A DNA stretch of 64,000 nt from Lawsonella sp012842085 (GCA_036749735.1 DAINXV010000001.1:186001-250000), one strand, 5' to 3'. Positions 8,950-17,980 are shown, counted from the first letter of the stretch. Made by a program: numbers and translations. The notes: generated from the sequence alone by a model not told the origin.

Positions 8950-10738
8950 CTTTGCCTTGCGTTAATGTTTCTCCTGGTGGGAGCCGTAATACTGGTATTC
9001 CATTGGGGGTGAGTATGGGGCGTTTTTGGGGTGTGCTGGTGCGCTGGATGTAGAGGGTGGCGGGTGGCAGTTCGGCGAGTTGGCTGGCGGGTAACGGGTA
9101 GGGTATTTCGACTGTGGTTGTAGGGTCGGCTGTGAGGCAGTGTGTGGCCGGGGCTTGTGCGAGTGCGTGCCAGGTGGTGACGCCACTTCCCACCACGAGC
9201 AGGATGGCCAACATGGTAAGGGTTTTGGGTGCCGTTACGCATAGCACAACTGTGGCGACTACTGCCGTCACCAGCAGTGCGCTTACTGCACCTGGGGGAA
9301 GGATAATCTGGCTCCATGTGCCGCTGCCGAATATGGTGCCGACAAGGTCTACCCAGCGGACTGCTGGCCATGCGGCCGCTGCAGCCACTGCCCCTACTAG
9401 TGGGTTGATGCAGCTGAGTGTGATTCCGATGAGTCCGGCTGCGGTGATGATGGGCATGAGTGGTGCCACCAGTATGTTTGCGATGATGCCGAGGGTACTT
9501 ATGGTTCCGAAAAAGTAGGCGGTGAGTGGGGTGGTGACGAGGTGTGCGGTGATACTTACCGCCAGAATATCGGCGAGATATGTGGGTACGTGTTGGGCCT
9601 GCAGTAGGGTGTTGAGGGGCCGCGCTCCCAAGATGAGGCCGGTGGTGGCGACTACGGAGAGCACGAATCCGGGGCTAACTGCGAAGCTGGGGCGCAGAAA
9701 CAGGAGCAGTATTATGCCGGCTCCGAGTGCGGGGAGGGCTTGTTTGCGATGTCCTAGATAGAGTGCGAGCACCCCTACGGATCCGCTGACGGCGGCCCGC
9801 AGAATTGATGGTTCGGGCCCGACCACCGCCACAAAAACAAGCAGCAGGCTGATGCTGGCTGCGGCTTTTCGGCGGGGTGTCTGGTGGCGCAGGAGGGTTC
9901 CCACAAAGATGAGGAGGAAAGCAACATTGGCACCACTGACGGCTGTGAGGTGGGATAGTCCGGCTGCCCGGTAGGCGTCTCTTTTGGGGAAGCTTAGCCC
10001 GGAGGTGTCCCCTATGGTGAGGCCGCGCGCAAGTGCGTGCGTGTCGGGGGTGTAGAGCTTTCCTTGTTCGGCGATGTTTAGGGCGTTGTCCCACCGCCTG
10101 TAGATGGCGTTGGAGAGGCGCCACACTCCCCGGGTTTTGCCAACGCTGCGCACAGTGATGAGATTCCATTCGCCTTGGGAAAGTTGATGTGTGGGAGGTT
10201 CAATGTTTTTGGCGAGCACTGTGACAGTGGCTCCGGGGACGAATCCGGAAGGCTGTTCACCCCGTTTAATGAGGGTGATTTCTCCTTGCGGGGAGGAGAG
10301 TAAGTATCTGGTGCGTTCTCCCCGGGTGTTCGGATAGGGGGTGGGATAGGTGGTGGGGCGGGTAATGATTTTGCCTTTCACTTCTGCGACGTCACCTGCT
10401 GTTACCTGGATCGCTAGTGGGAGTCGCAGCCCCAGGTTGAGGCTGCCGGCAAGGCTGGTGATGAGAAGCGGGAGGAGTATTAGCGCCAGTTTGTGGGGCT
10501 GCGCGGAGCGAGTTTTCCACAGTGTGATGCCGGCACCCAAAATACTCAGCCCAATGAGGACGGCATTGTAGGCAATCAGTCCGGTGACGCCCGTGTGAAG
10601 AACCGTAATGGTCATTCCCCAAAGGTAGAGTGCGGGGATGATGAGGCGAATGTCGTGTATGGGGTTGTGGGGACGGGTGACGCTGTAGCCGGTGGTTTTA
10701 GACGGTGGCGTAGTCCCGTATTTTGGAGAGTTTTCCAT
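8915..10738 (-). CDS. comEC: ComEC/Rec2 family DNA-uptake channel protein
   Basis: ComEC forms the inner-membrane channel that takes up single-stranded DNA in transformable bacteria. The 607-residue product has many hydrophobic helices and the Competence-domain core GLSHLTAVSGANVAFLLIF, with an N-terminal DUF4131-like region. The C-terminal metallo-beta-lactamase-like domain found in the long ComEC type is absent: the last 80 or so residues contain no HxHxDH motif. The start ATG at 10738 lies inside the 3' end of comEA (41-base overlap). Its presence together with ComEA implies at least a remnant DNA-uptake route, but no pilus genes occur in this window. Confidence 0.9.
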   Translation of the reverse strand: MENSPKYGTTPPSKTTGYSVTRPHNPIHDIRLIIPALYLWGMTITVLHTGVTGLIAYNAVLIGLSILGAGITLWKTRSAQPHKLALILLPLLITSLAGSLNLGLRLPLAIQVTAGDVAEVKGKIITRPTTYPTPYPNTRGERTRYLLSSPQGEITLIKRGEQPSGFVPGATVTVLAKNIEPPTHQLSQGEWNLITVRSVGKTRGVWRLSNAIYRRWDNALNIAEQGKLYTPDTHALARGLTIGDTSGLSFPKRDAYRAAGLSHLTAVSGANVAFLLIFVGTLLRHQTPRRKAAASISLLLVFVAVVGPEPSILRAAVSGSVGVLALYLGHRKQALPALGAGIILLLFLRPSFAVSPGFVLSVVATTGLILGARPLNTLLQAQHVPTYLADILAVSITAHLVTTPLTAYFFGTISTLGIIANILVAPLMPIITAAGLIGITLSCINPLVGAVAAAAAWPAVRWVDLVGTIFGSGTWSQIILPPGAVSALLVTAVVATVVLCVTAPKTLTMLAILLVVGSGVTTWHALAQAPATHCLTADPTTTVEIPYPLPASQLAELPPATLYIQRTSTPQKRPILTPNGIPVLRLPPGETLTQGKDGRICATRMAL

Positions 10739-11318
10739 TACCGATCCCGTCGACAGCTAGTAGTTCGTCTACGTTCTGGAATTGTCCGTGGGTTTCTCGA
10801 AAACTGATGATGGCTGCAGCGGTGGCGGGCCCCACCCCAGGTAGTTGGGTGAGCTCTGTTTCGCTGGCCTGGTTGATGTTTATTTTTCCGTCGCTGGTGG
10901 CAGGCGCAGCGGCGGTGGCTGCAGTGCCTGTGTTGCCTGCAGTGCCTGTGTTGCCTGGCTGCGGGGCGGCGTTAATGGTGGTGGTGACGGTGCTGGTGGC
11001 TGCAGTGGGTGCAGCAGCGAGGGGAACATTCTGGTCGCTGGCAGTAAAGAGCCAATACTGTCCGATGAGCCCCAGCAGGGAAAGCGCAGCCACTAGCGAT
11101 ATTGCAATAATGAAGCCCCGCAATTGGAGGGTGTTCATAGTGCTCCACCAGTGGGTGATTCGGTCGCGAGCTGTGCTGGCGACAGCCCTGGAGCTGGAGG
11201 TGGCGCAGGCACCGGCACTGGTATTGAGTGGGGTGTGGTCCCATCCGCTGGAGTGCCAGTTTTCGGACCCCGTCGGGTAAACAGCTATTTGTGCACTTTT
11301 GGTAGTGGTGTGAGGCAT
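10698..11318 (-). CDS. comEA: ComEA helix-hairpin-helix DNA-binding protein
   Basis: ComEA is a membrane-anchored, externally exposed double-stranded DNA receptor for natural transformation. The C-terminal 65 residues form the helix-hairpin-helix pair: KININQASETELTQLPGVG followed by a second hairpin, ELLAVDGIGNGKLSKI. A single transmembrane helix (FIIAISLVAALSLLGLIG) lies near residues 69-86, followed by a low-complexity linker with the repeat GNTGTAGNTGTA. No SLBB domain sits between the two, unlike many ComEA proteins. The start at 11318 keeps the gene close to octT, but an internal ATG at 11135 with GGTGGAG just upstream would give a 145-residue protein beginning directly before the membrane helix. 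The choice between the two is open. Confidence 0.88.
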   Translation of the reverse strand: MPHTTTKSAQIAVYPTGSENWHSSGWDHTPLNTSAGACATSSSRAVASTARDRITHWWSTMNTLQLRGFIIAISLVAALSLLGLIGQYWLFTASDQNVPLAAAPTAATSTVTTTINAAPQPGNTGTAGNTGTAATAAAPATSDGKININQASETELTQLPGVGPATAAAIISFRETHGQFQNVDELLAVDGIGNGKLSKIRDYATV

Positions 11319-11387
11319 GCGCCCACTGTAAGTGTCTTGTGGAGAGCCCCATCCGGGAGTGCTCTCAACCGGTGGGGTTATCCCCAG

Positions 11388-12170
11388 TTAGGGTTTTTGT
11401 GGAGTGTTGAGGACTTTTTGGAGAGCCTCGGTGATCGCTTCTGCCACCGTGGTATGAACATCGAATCCCCAATGCATTCCGTCGGGATTGCCCAGCGCTC
11501 CCTCAACATCGTGTTGGGTGAAGTCGTACAGGTCCACAGTGGGAATCCCATGTGCTGCAGCCCATTCAGCGACAGTAACCGCGGTGGTGGCACGGCCGGG
11601 GTGGGCGTAGCCATAGGTTTCGGCATAGGTCTGGACAGGTAACGTCACCAGCAGTGGCACATCCGGGCGAACTGTTTTTATGGCTTTCCGTAACCGCTCC
11701 AGGTAGTCCTGCGTGAGGTGTGTTGGTAGTGCGGTGAAAGGGGTGTGGGGTGCCAGTTTGGGTTGGAGTGCAACATATTTTTTGCGAATCCAGCGGCGCA
11801 GCCGGGCGGGGCGAATATGCTTAATGTTTTCCCGGATCGCAGTGGGGAGCGGTGACTGCATCGAATCCATGGTGTTGACGGCAATCACAATTGCTGCCGC
11901 ACCTGCGATTGCTTCCCACACGCGTGGATCGCGGGTCATCTCCCACCAGGCGTGGCGCGTCGTCCACCCTGCCTGCGCAAAAAGCTCCAGTTTGAGCCCC
12001 AGTGCAGCAGCAGTTTTCACTGGCCAGATCCCTTCATGGGAGGGCGGGAGGGCGCCTTTGGGGCCATAGAAACTCAGCGAATCCCCGAAAACCAGTAGCC
12101 GGTCGTGGGTGTGTTCTGCGGAGATGTCGTAGGCGGCTACAGAAGTGGATTGTGGGGTGCTGTTATCCAT
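11388..12170 (-). CDS. octT: SGNH-fold acyltransferase, probable diglucosylglycerate octanoyltransferase
   Basis: OctT in mycobacteria adds octanoate to diglucosylglycerate, an early intermediate of methylglucose lipopolysaccharide. The 260-residue product has the SGNH block I motif LLVFGDSLSFYG, a block III-like IVIAVNTMDSM with Asn, and a C-terminal DGMHWG carrying the Asp and His. It sits directly after gpgP, as OctT (Rv2418c) follows Rv2419c in M. tuberculosis. The ATG at 12170 is chosen because GGAG lies nine bases upstream and it falls just after the gpgP stop; the frame extends further to 12239. Assignment rests mainly on gene order and fold, so a related esterase function remains possible. 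Confidence 0.72.
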   Translation of the reverse strand: MDNSTPQSTSVAAYDISAEHTHDRLLVFGDSLSFYGPKGALPPSHEGIWPVKTAAALGLKLELFAQAGWTTRHAWWEMTRDPRVWEAIAGAAAIVIAVNTMDSMQSPLPTAIRENIKHIRPARLRRWIRKKYVALQPKLAPHTPFTALPTHLTQDYLERLRKAIKTVRPDVPLLVTLPVQTYAETYGYAHPGRATTAVTVAEWAAAHGIPTVDLYDFTQHDVEGALGNPDGMHWGFDVHTTVAEAITEALQKVLNTPQKP

Positions 12171-12175
12171 CTGCG

Positions 12176-12904
12176 CTATCTCCACACAATAGGCTCTTCT
12201 GAAAGGTGCGCCGTGTTGTTCCAAATGTCTAGACGCCACTGGTATCCGGGGTGGATGGGGTCGACGGCACGGTGGCGTGGCCCGGCGGTGAGCGGGTCAG
12301 CGTCCAGTTCCGCGTCGGTCACATATGCGGGCCATTCCGTCAGCTGCGCCCATGCGGTATTGCCAATTGCGGACAGTAGCGCATAGTTCTGCAGCGGAAA
12401 ATCGAGCAGTGCGGCCGCCAAAGCGCAGATTGTTCCGCCATGCGACACCAACAACAGGGGCCTGTCGTCTTCTCCCCATTCTGGATGTTTCGGGATCAGC
12501 TCCCGCACCAGCTCTGCGACTCGTTCCGCCAGCTCAATGCGGTTTTCTCCTCCAGGTGGGGCATATGTTGGGGTGGCGCGCCATTTGAGGCGTTGCCCCG
12601 GCCAGCCTTCCTCCACCTCCGTGTGGGGCAGCCCAGCCCACTCCCCCATGTCTGTTTCACGGAGTCTTTTGTCGAGCTGCACCTCAACCCCCGCCAGCTC
12701 CCCAACTGCCCGTGCTGTCACTGCGGCCCGGCTGGAATCCGAACTGTAGATAGCGAATGGTTTCTGGGCGGCGATGACGGGAGCTACTTTGCGGGCCTGT
12801 TCTTTTCCGTTTTCGGTCAGCTCAATATCAAGCTGGCCCTGCATGCGCCGCTCGATATTGTATTGGGTTTCCCCATGCCGAAGCAGGATCAGCCGACGCT
12901 TCAC
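12176..12904 (-). CDS. gpgP: Histidine phosphatase, probable glucosyl-3-phosphoglycerate phosphatase
   Basis: The protein belongs to the histidine phosphatase (phosphoglycerate mutase-like) superfamily. The phosphohistidine motif LILLRHGETQYN is at the N-terminus, the second catalytic His is in LLLVSHGGTIC and the acidic residue in RLRETDMGEW. In mycobacteria the gene at this position (Rv2419c) encodes GpgP, which dephosphorylates glucosyl-3-phosphoglycerate to glucosylglycerate. That product feeds the reaction of the next gene, octT. The 242-residue length is slightly longer than the mycobacterial enzyme. The ATG at 12904 overlaps the rsfS stop by four bases, so it is translationally coupled to rsfS-nadD. 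General annotation as phosphoglycerate mutase would be misleading. Confidence 0.78.
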   Translation of the reverse strand: MKRRLILLRHGETQYNIERRMQGQLDIELTENGKEQARKVAPVIAAQKPFAIYSSDSSRAAVTARAVGELAGVEVQLDKRLRETDMGEWAGLPHTEVEEGWPGQRLKWRATPTYAPPGGENRIELAERVAELVRELIPKHPEWGEDDRPLLLVSHGGTICALAAALLDFPLQNYALLSAIGNTAWAQLTEWPAYVTDAELDADPLTAGPRHRAVDPIHPGYQWRLDIWNNTAHLSEEPIVWR

Positions 12905-13302
12905 TCGTCAGCCTCCCCTTCCTCTTCTGCAGTGTCTGCCTCTTCGGCAGGGTTCAGGCTGATGGTGGGACAGTCTTTCCAGAGGCTATCCAACCCGTAG
13001 AATTCGCGCTCGTCGGAGTGCTGAACATGCACAATGACGTCAATATAGTCGAGGAGCACCCAACGGCCGTCTTTATTACCTTCACGCCGCTTGGCTTTGA
13101 TGCCGGCATTCAGCAAACTTTCTTCAATGCCATCCACAATGGCGTTCACTTTGCGTTCGTTGTCGGCCGAGGCGATAACGAAACAGTCGGTAATGGCGAG
13201 CCGACCCGACACGTCAATTATTTTTATGTCTTCAGCTTGTTTCTCGTCGGCGGCTTCAGCGGCGATTTGAGCGGTTCGTAGGGCTTCAGCGTGTGCGGTC
13301 AC
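12901..13302 (-). CDS. rsfS: Ribosomal silencing factor RsfS
   Basis: RsfS binds ribosomal protein L14 and blocks subunit joining under starvation. The 133-residue product shows the family core ITDCFVIASADNERKVNAIV and VLLDYIDVIVHVQHSDEREF. A short acidic tail (TAEEEGEADE) follows the domain. The GTG start at 13302 overlaps the nadD stop by four bases (GTGA), and its own stop overlaps gpgP. The nadD-rsfS-gpgP order is widely conserved in Mycobacteriales. No unusual residue changes are seen in the core. Confidence 0.93.
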   Translation of the reverse strand: MTAHAEALRTAQIAAEAADEKQAEDIKIIDVSGRLAITDCFVIASADNERKVNAIVDGIEESLLNAGIKAKRREGNKDGRWVLLDYIDVIVHVQHSDEREFYGLDSLWKDCPTISLNPAEEADTAEEEGEADE

Positions 13303-14027
13303 GCATTCTCCTTTTCTTCTTTTTCGGGGGAAGTGTAGGCGTCTGGAGGGACAGGGACGGGAGCGGTTGACGGTGCGGTACCATCCACGCGGCGTTCATC
13401 ATCTGGCCGGTAGAGGTTCCGTTTAGCAATATATTGGACTACCCCATCGGGGACGAGGTACCAGACCGGTAAACCCTCTTCAGTCCGACGTCGGCATTCC
13501 GTGGAGGAGATTGCCAGTGCCGGTATTTCGAGTAGTTTCACTTTGTCTTTCGGGAGCTTCTCATAAAGCTCTTCGTCAATAGTGTATCCGGGGCGCGTAA
13601 CACCGACGAAGTGTGCTTTTGAGAAAAGGTCTTCCCAATCTTGCCACGTGACAATCTTCATCAGAGCGTCCGCCCCAGTGATGAAGTAGAGCTCCGCATC
13701 TGGGTGCTGTTCCTGCATGTCACGGAGGGTATCGATAGTGTAGGTGGGACCTGTTCTATCAATATCGCAGCGGCTGACGGAGAAACGGGGGTTGGAGGCA
13801 GTGGCGATGACGGTCATCAGGTACCGGTCCTCGCCGGAGCTTACTCTTCTGCCCCGTTTTTGCCAGGGTTCACCAGTGGGGACGAAGACTACATCGTCCA
13901 GATCGAAGCGGGCTGCCACTTCACTAGCAGCCACCAAGTGTCCATGGTGAATAGGGTCGAAAGTACCACCCATGATGCCTAACCGGGGTGCTTTCTCGCC
14001 TTTTTTACCTTTTTTAGAGCTACTCAA
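13299..14027 (-). CDS. nadD: Nicotinate-nucleotide adenylyltransferase
   Basis: NadD transfers AMP from ATP to nicotinate mononucleotide in NAD synthesis. The nucleotidyltransferase signature GIMGGTFDPIHHGHL is near the N-terminus and the second motif ISSTECRRR near the C-terminus. The frame is open to 14096, but a TTG at 14027 has AAGGAG nine bases upstream and avoids the proA 3' end, so it is the preferred start (242 residues). The protein carries a Lys-rich N-terminal segment and a Pro-rich C-terminal extension after the catalytic core. It heads the coupled nadD-rsfS-gpgP group and lies 32 bases after the proA stop. Confidence 0.93.
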   Translation of the reverse strand: MSSSKKGKKGEKAPRLGIMGGTFDPIHHGHLVAASEVAARFDLDDVVFVPTGEPWQKRGRRVSSGEDRYLMTVIATASNPRFSVSRCDIDRTGPTYTIDTLRDMQEQHPDAELYFITGADALMKIVTWQDWEDLFSKAHFVGVTRPGYTIDEELYEKLPKDKVKLLEIPALAISSTECRRRTEEGLPVWYLVPDGVVQYIAKRNLYRPDDERRVDGTAPSTAPVPVPPDAYTSPEKEEKENA

Positions 14028-14059
14028 TACAGCTGTCTCCTTCGTCAGCAGTAAACGCA

Positions 14060-15310
14060 CTAGGGCCGGGTTTGGCCGGTACCCCAAATGACCCACTTGT
14101 TGCTGGTGAGTTCCGGAAGAGCCATGGGTCCGCGAGCGTGCAGCTTCTGGGTGGAAATACCCATTTCGGCTCCCATGCCGTACTGCTCGCCGTCGGTGTA
14201 GGCGGTGGAGGCGTTGACGTAGACGGCAGCTGCATCTACCCGGTCCGTGAACTGCTGTGCCACCGTGACGTCATCAGTGATGATGGCTTCGGAGTGGCCG
14301 GAGCCCCAATAGTTAATGTGATCGACGGCCGCGTCGAGTCCGTCAACAACTTTGAGGGCAATGTCCATGGAGAGGTATTCGTCGCGCCAGTCAGCATCCG
14401 TGGCTGGTTCGAACCCGTCCAGGTCGCTGTGGATGGTGACGTCAGCTGCTTGCAGAGCATCCACCACCTGCTGGAGAGCGTCCTCCCCCAGGCCTTTATC
14501 CACCAGCACAGTTTCCGTGGCGTTACACACGGAGGGACGGCGGGTCTTTCCGTTCAGCAAGCAGGCAATACCCATCTCGAGGTCTGCTTTGTCGTGCAGG
14601 TAGAGGTGGCAATTGCCGGTGCCGGTTTCGATGGTGGGAATGGTGGCGTTTTTTACGACGGCGTTAATAAGGTTGGCGCCACCCCGCGGAATAACCACAT
14701 CCACCAGGCCGCGTGCCTGAATCAGGTGGGTGACGGAGTCGTGGCTGGCCGAGCTAATAAGTTGCACTGCATCTACGGGCACATCGCATTCTTTGAGTGC
14801 TTGTTGCAGTATTTCAACCAACTTCTGGTTGGAGTTGGTGGCGGATTTGGAGCCGCGCAAAATGACGGCGTTGCCGGATTTGAGGGCGAGTCCAAAAGCA
14901 TCGACAGTGACGTTGGGGCGCGCTTCATAAACGATGCCGATAACACCCATGGGGACTCGCACCTGGCGCAGCTTTAGTCCGTTGGCCAATGTGGAGCCGC
15001 GGACAATGGTGCCCACCGGATCGGGCAGTCCTGCCACCTGGCGCAAACCGTCAGCTATTCCTGCGACGCGGGAATCATCGAGGGAGAGACGGTCGATGAG
15101 GGCTTCCGGGGTGCCTTTATCGCGGGCAGTTTCGATGTCTTTCTGGTTGGCCGCCAGAATATCGTCCACATTGTTGAGGAGTGCTTGGGCAGCTGTTTCC
15201 AGGATGGTGTTTTTCTCGCTAGTGGTCAGCAACCCCACGACGCGGGAGGCGTCTTTGGAGCGTTGTGCTGCTGCTAAAACTTCTTCACGGAGGGCATCAT
15301 TTGTAGTCAT
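14060..15310 (-). CDS. proA: Gamma-glutamyl phosphate reductase
   Basis: ProA reduces glutamyl-5-phosphate to glutamate semialdehyde, the second step of proline synthesis. The 416-residue product has the aldehyde dehydrogenase-like fold with the catalytic Cys in RRPSVCNATETVLVD and the family sequence MGVIGIVYEARPNVTVDA. The frame continues to 15403, but the ATG at 15310 gives MTTNDALREEVLAAAQ, the normal N-terminal length. proB, its pathway partner, is on the same strand about 7 kb upstream, separated by the membrane and phosphoesterase genes. The gene is followed closely by nadD. Confidence 0.95.
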   Translation of the reverse strand: MTTNDALREEVLAAAQRSKDASRVVGLLTTSEKNTILETAAQALLNNVDDILAANQKDIETARDKGTPEALIDRLSLDDSRVAGIADGLRQVAGLPDPVGTIVRGSTLANGLKLRQVRVPMGVIGIVYEARPNVTVDAFGLALKSGNAVILRGSKSATNSNQKLVEILQQALKECDVPVDAVQLISSASHDSVTHLIQARGLVDVVIPRGGANLINAVVKNATIPTIETGTGNCHLYLHDKADLEMGIACLLNGKTRRPSVCNATETVLVDKGLGEDALQQVVDALQAADVTIHSDLDGFEPATDADWRDEYLSMDIALKVVDGLDAAVDHINYWGSGHSEAIITDDVTVAQQFTDRVDAAAVYVNASTAYTDGEQYGMGAEMGISTQKLHARGPMALPELTSNKWVIWGTGQTRP

Positions 15311-15504
15311 ACCCCATAGCCTACCTTCCCTCTGGGCGGTAGTTTCCAGGGTATTTGGATTGTTGCGATTTCTGTCCAAGGGTTTTGCTGCGCTTTCTGG
15401 CAAAACTTGGCAATTCTGAATCTATTCGGGGCAACCGCAACATTTTGTGTGATGCAGCCCATAAACTGGCATTGTTGCTCACTCCCACATAATTCTTGGA
15501 CTAT

Positions 15505-16035
15505 ATGCCTTCTGATTTTCTACCCGAAACTGTGCCCGAGAGCTTGTCTGAAGCTCTTCGGGAAGAGGATCGTGGCACAAAAAACACCCGCTGGCTACTA
15601 AGTGGCGGGGTAATAGTGCTGGCAATTTTGGGAGTGATAATTGGCTCCACGTTGAGCCCCACAGCCACTGACGACTCCGCGGCTTCCCGCATTGAGCAGG
15701 TCGTTGATTCGCTAGAAACCGGCCTGCAAACAGCAGATCCACAAGTGCGCGAACAGTTGGTCGCCAATGTTTTTTGCAGCGGGATGAAAGGCTCCGGAGC
15801 CGCCGCCATCCTAGCTAATCTGCCTGTGCTTTCCGCATCGGAGACCGATGCGCAAGGCCGGATCCCGTGGGTCGATCTAGAGGTAGAAGATTTAACCATG
15901 ACAGGCAATACTGCGGAAGGCACACTGGTAAGCAACTACCACCCGGACGTCGTGGAAAACACCCAGCTGCCTTCAGAAAAAGGGAAAGTCTCCATTGGGT
16001 TCCGGCTGGAGGGCGAGCGGTGGTGCATTATTTAA
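15505..16035 (+). CDS. Single-pass membrane protein of unknown function
   Basis: The 176-residue protein has a cytoplasmic acidic N-terminus, one transmembrane helix at about residues 31-50 (GGVIVLAILGVIIGSTL) and a C-terminal extracytoplasmic domain of about 120 residues. Two cysteines, in VFCSG and at the very end in RWCII, could form a disulfide. The general plan resembles the small Mce-associated/Rv0361-type proteins of Mycobacteriales, but I cannot confirm membership. The start may also be the TTG at 15496, which would add three residues. It diverges from proA and converges on the YibE/F gene, so it seems to be a single-gene unit. Confidence 0.7.
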   Translation: MPSDFLPETVPESLSEALREEDRGTKNTRWLLSGGVIVLAILGVIIGSTLSPTATDDSAASRIEQVVDSLETGLQTADPQVREQLVANVFCSGMKGSGAAAILANLPVLSASETDAQGRIPWVDLEVEDLTMTGNTAEGTLVSNYHPDVVENTQLPSEKGKVSIGFRLEGERWCII

Positions 16036-16084
16036 CGCCGCGTTTAACACCAGCGCAGCTGCAGTGAACTGCGGTTAGTGCAGT

Positions 16085-17764
16085 TTAGTCAGCCCGCCGA
16101 CGGCCCTTATAGTTCTCAGTATTGGGCGGAGGGGTGGTGTCATCATCTTTGCTGCGCCGAGGCTTGTAATCAGTATCGGACCCTTGCAGCAAACGACTAT
16201 CGACATAGCTGGGGCTGATGCGGCGTGCGCGACGGCCAGCAGCAGTATCCGGTGGGGTGGGTCGCCGAGGAGGCACCGGAGTGTCTACGATCTCCCCTTC
16301 AACTTCCTCTATTTCTTCTTCTACCTCAGCCCCGAACCTGGTAGTAGGTTGGGCCGGGGTAGGTGTTGACGGTGTCGCTACCGTGGAACCCGCTGCGGTG
16401 TCTTGTGTGCGCGATGCACGTTCCGTGGTGGCTGCGGTTGCAGGTGCGGGGGTGGTAGCAGTTTTGTCAGCAGTAACCTTTTGCGCAGTTTTCTCGGCGC
16501 CGTCATCCGCCCCACGCGTCCCTTTCGCAGCAACGGCAATCCGCTGGCGTGGTTTAGCGAGCCAGATGGCAATAGCGTTGGTGAGTGGGAAACAGAAGGT
16601 AAGCGCAATAACACCGACCAGGGAGCGAATAATCTCCACTGCGATGGTTTCCCCATTGAGCACTTCCCACATGCCACGGCTGGATTGCTGGATGAAGAGC
16701 AAAAGGGGCAGTACAGAACCGGTGTAGGCCAACACCAGGGTGTAGAGCATGGAGGAAATGTGGTCGCGTCCCACCCGCATTGCGGCATCGAAGACCCGCG
16801 ATGGGGAGGCTTTGGGATCCATCTCAACAAGCTCAAAAACGGTGGCAGCTTGGCTGATGGTGACGTCATTCAGCACACCGCTGGTGCCGATGATGAAGCC
16901 AGCAATGAGCAGCCCCACGATAGGTAGCTGCTGCATATACATCTGCATGGTGACGTTTTGTTCTTCTGCCATGTCAGTGATGTGTGTGGTGAGCACCGCG
17001 AATCTGCTGATCGCCACCGCCCCCAACACTGATATGAGGGTGGCTAATAGTGCCGACGCTGTCTTCCAACTGAACCCGTGGACGAAGAACATAACTATGA
17101 ACAGTGCAGCGGCGGCACCCACTACCGCTACTGTCATTGCAGGATTGCCAGACATGATGGAGGGCAGGATCCAAAGCACGACCACAGCAAGGGTGATGAC
17201 CACGCCAATCAGTGCGCGCAGTCCTTTCCACGACCCCACCATGATGACAAGTAGCGCGGTGATACCAATCCATACCGCGAGTGGCACGCGCCTATCCATG
17301 TCTTCGAAAACAAAACGCGGCTCATCCCCAGAGGTGTCCATTGCGAGCCGCACAGTTTGGCCCTTTTCCAAGGCCACCTTGTCCCCCACTACGCGGTTAT
17401 TAAAGATAACGAAATATCCTTGGCCTTCCCCTTTCACAATGCGGGCAGTAACTGCTGGGCATTGTCCTTCCGGAAGTTCCTCCAAGGTGAGGTCTTTAGT
17501 CTCGGGAGGGTATTCGGGCCGGATGGTAAGAGGTGTGCCAAAAAGCGAGTTGGTGCAGGAAGTTGCTCCTTCATCCACAATTTCTGCATAGACGAGTTCA
17601 TCGTCATATCCCATGGATTTTTTCATGGTTTCATCCATACCCATGGTGGTGGATGACGGCCAGTAATAGGCTAGCCCTGCCACCGTAGCGATCGCCATGA
17701 TGGCCAGCAGAATCGCTACGACTTTATGGGCTACGGTAGTGCCACGAAAAATTTTGGGAGCCAC
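16085..17764 (-). CDS. YibE/F family membrane protein with long cytoplasmic tail
   Basis: The 559-residue product has an N-terminal transmembrane helix, an extracytoplasmic domain of about 130 residues, and a multi-pass YibE/F core. Core landmarks are VGLLIAGFIIGTSGVLNDVT and AMRVGRDHISSMLYTLVLAY. The function of this family is not established; transport has been suggested. After the last helix (near residue 403) there is a 156-residue hydrophilic tail rich in Ala, Thr, Pro and Arg with an acidic cluster EVEEEIEEVEGE. Such tails are variable in the family and may be disordered. It lies on the same strand as the three phosphoesterase genes, but a terminator separates it from them. Confidence 0.85.
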   Translation of the reverse strand: MAPKIFRGTTVAHKVVAILLAIMAIATVAGLAYYWPSSTTMGMDETMKKSMGYDDELVYAEIVDEGATSCTNSLFGTPLTIRPEYPPETKDLTLEELPEGQCPAVTARIVKGEGQGYFVIFNNRVVGDKVALEKGQTVRLAMDTSGDEPRFVFEDMDRRVPLAVWIGITALLVIMVGSWKGLRALIGVVITLAVVVLWILPSIMSGNPAMTVAVVGAAAALFIVMFFVHGFSWKTASALLATLISVLGAVAISRFAVLTTHITDMAEEQNVTMQMYMQQLPIVGLLIAGFIIGTSGVLNDVTISQAATVFELVEMDPKASPSRVFDAAMRVGRDHISSMLYTLVLAYTGSVLPLLLFIQQSSRGMWEVLNGETIAVEIIRSLVGVIALTFCFPLTNAIAIWLAKPRQRIAVAAKGTRGADDGAEKTAQKVTADKTATTPAPATAATTERASRTQDTAAGSTVATPSTPTPAQPTTRFGAEVEEEIEEVEGEIVDTPVPPRRPTPPDTAAGRRARRISPSYVDSRLLQGSDTDYKPRRSKDDDTTPPPNTENYKGRRRAD

Positions 17765-17901
17765 GTTCCTACCCTAATTTGTAGACAATTATGGATGAAT
17801 CTAGCTGTTTCCCATGTGGGGTAACGGTTAATTATCTTACACCAGATGGACGATCGACTAAGTTTTCTCCAGCTCCCAATTAATCAATCATTTTTATTGC
17901 A

Positions 17902-17948
17902 CACAAAACACCCCAGAAGCTACCCTGCTCACGGTTCCTCTGAGGTGT
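17902..17948 (-). terminator. Terminator after the phosphoesterase cluster
   Basis: On the minus strand ACACCTCAGA pairs with TCTGGGGTGT (10 bp with one G-U pair), followed by TTTTGTGT. It lies about 30 bases past the stop of the phosphoesterase gene at 17981. Confidence 0.75.
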
Positions 17949-17980
17949 TGTGCAATTGTGAGGGTTTTGCTGCGTCGGTT

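Noticed and set aside
14072..14977. Plus-strand ORF of 301 codons
   Set aside because: It is the antisense shadow of proA and has low-complexity Gly/Val composition without motifs.
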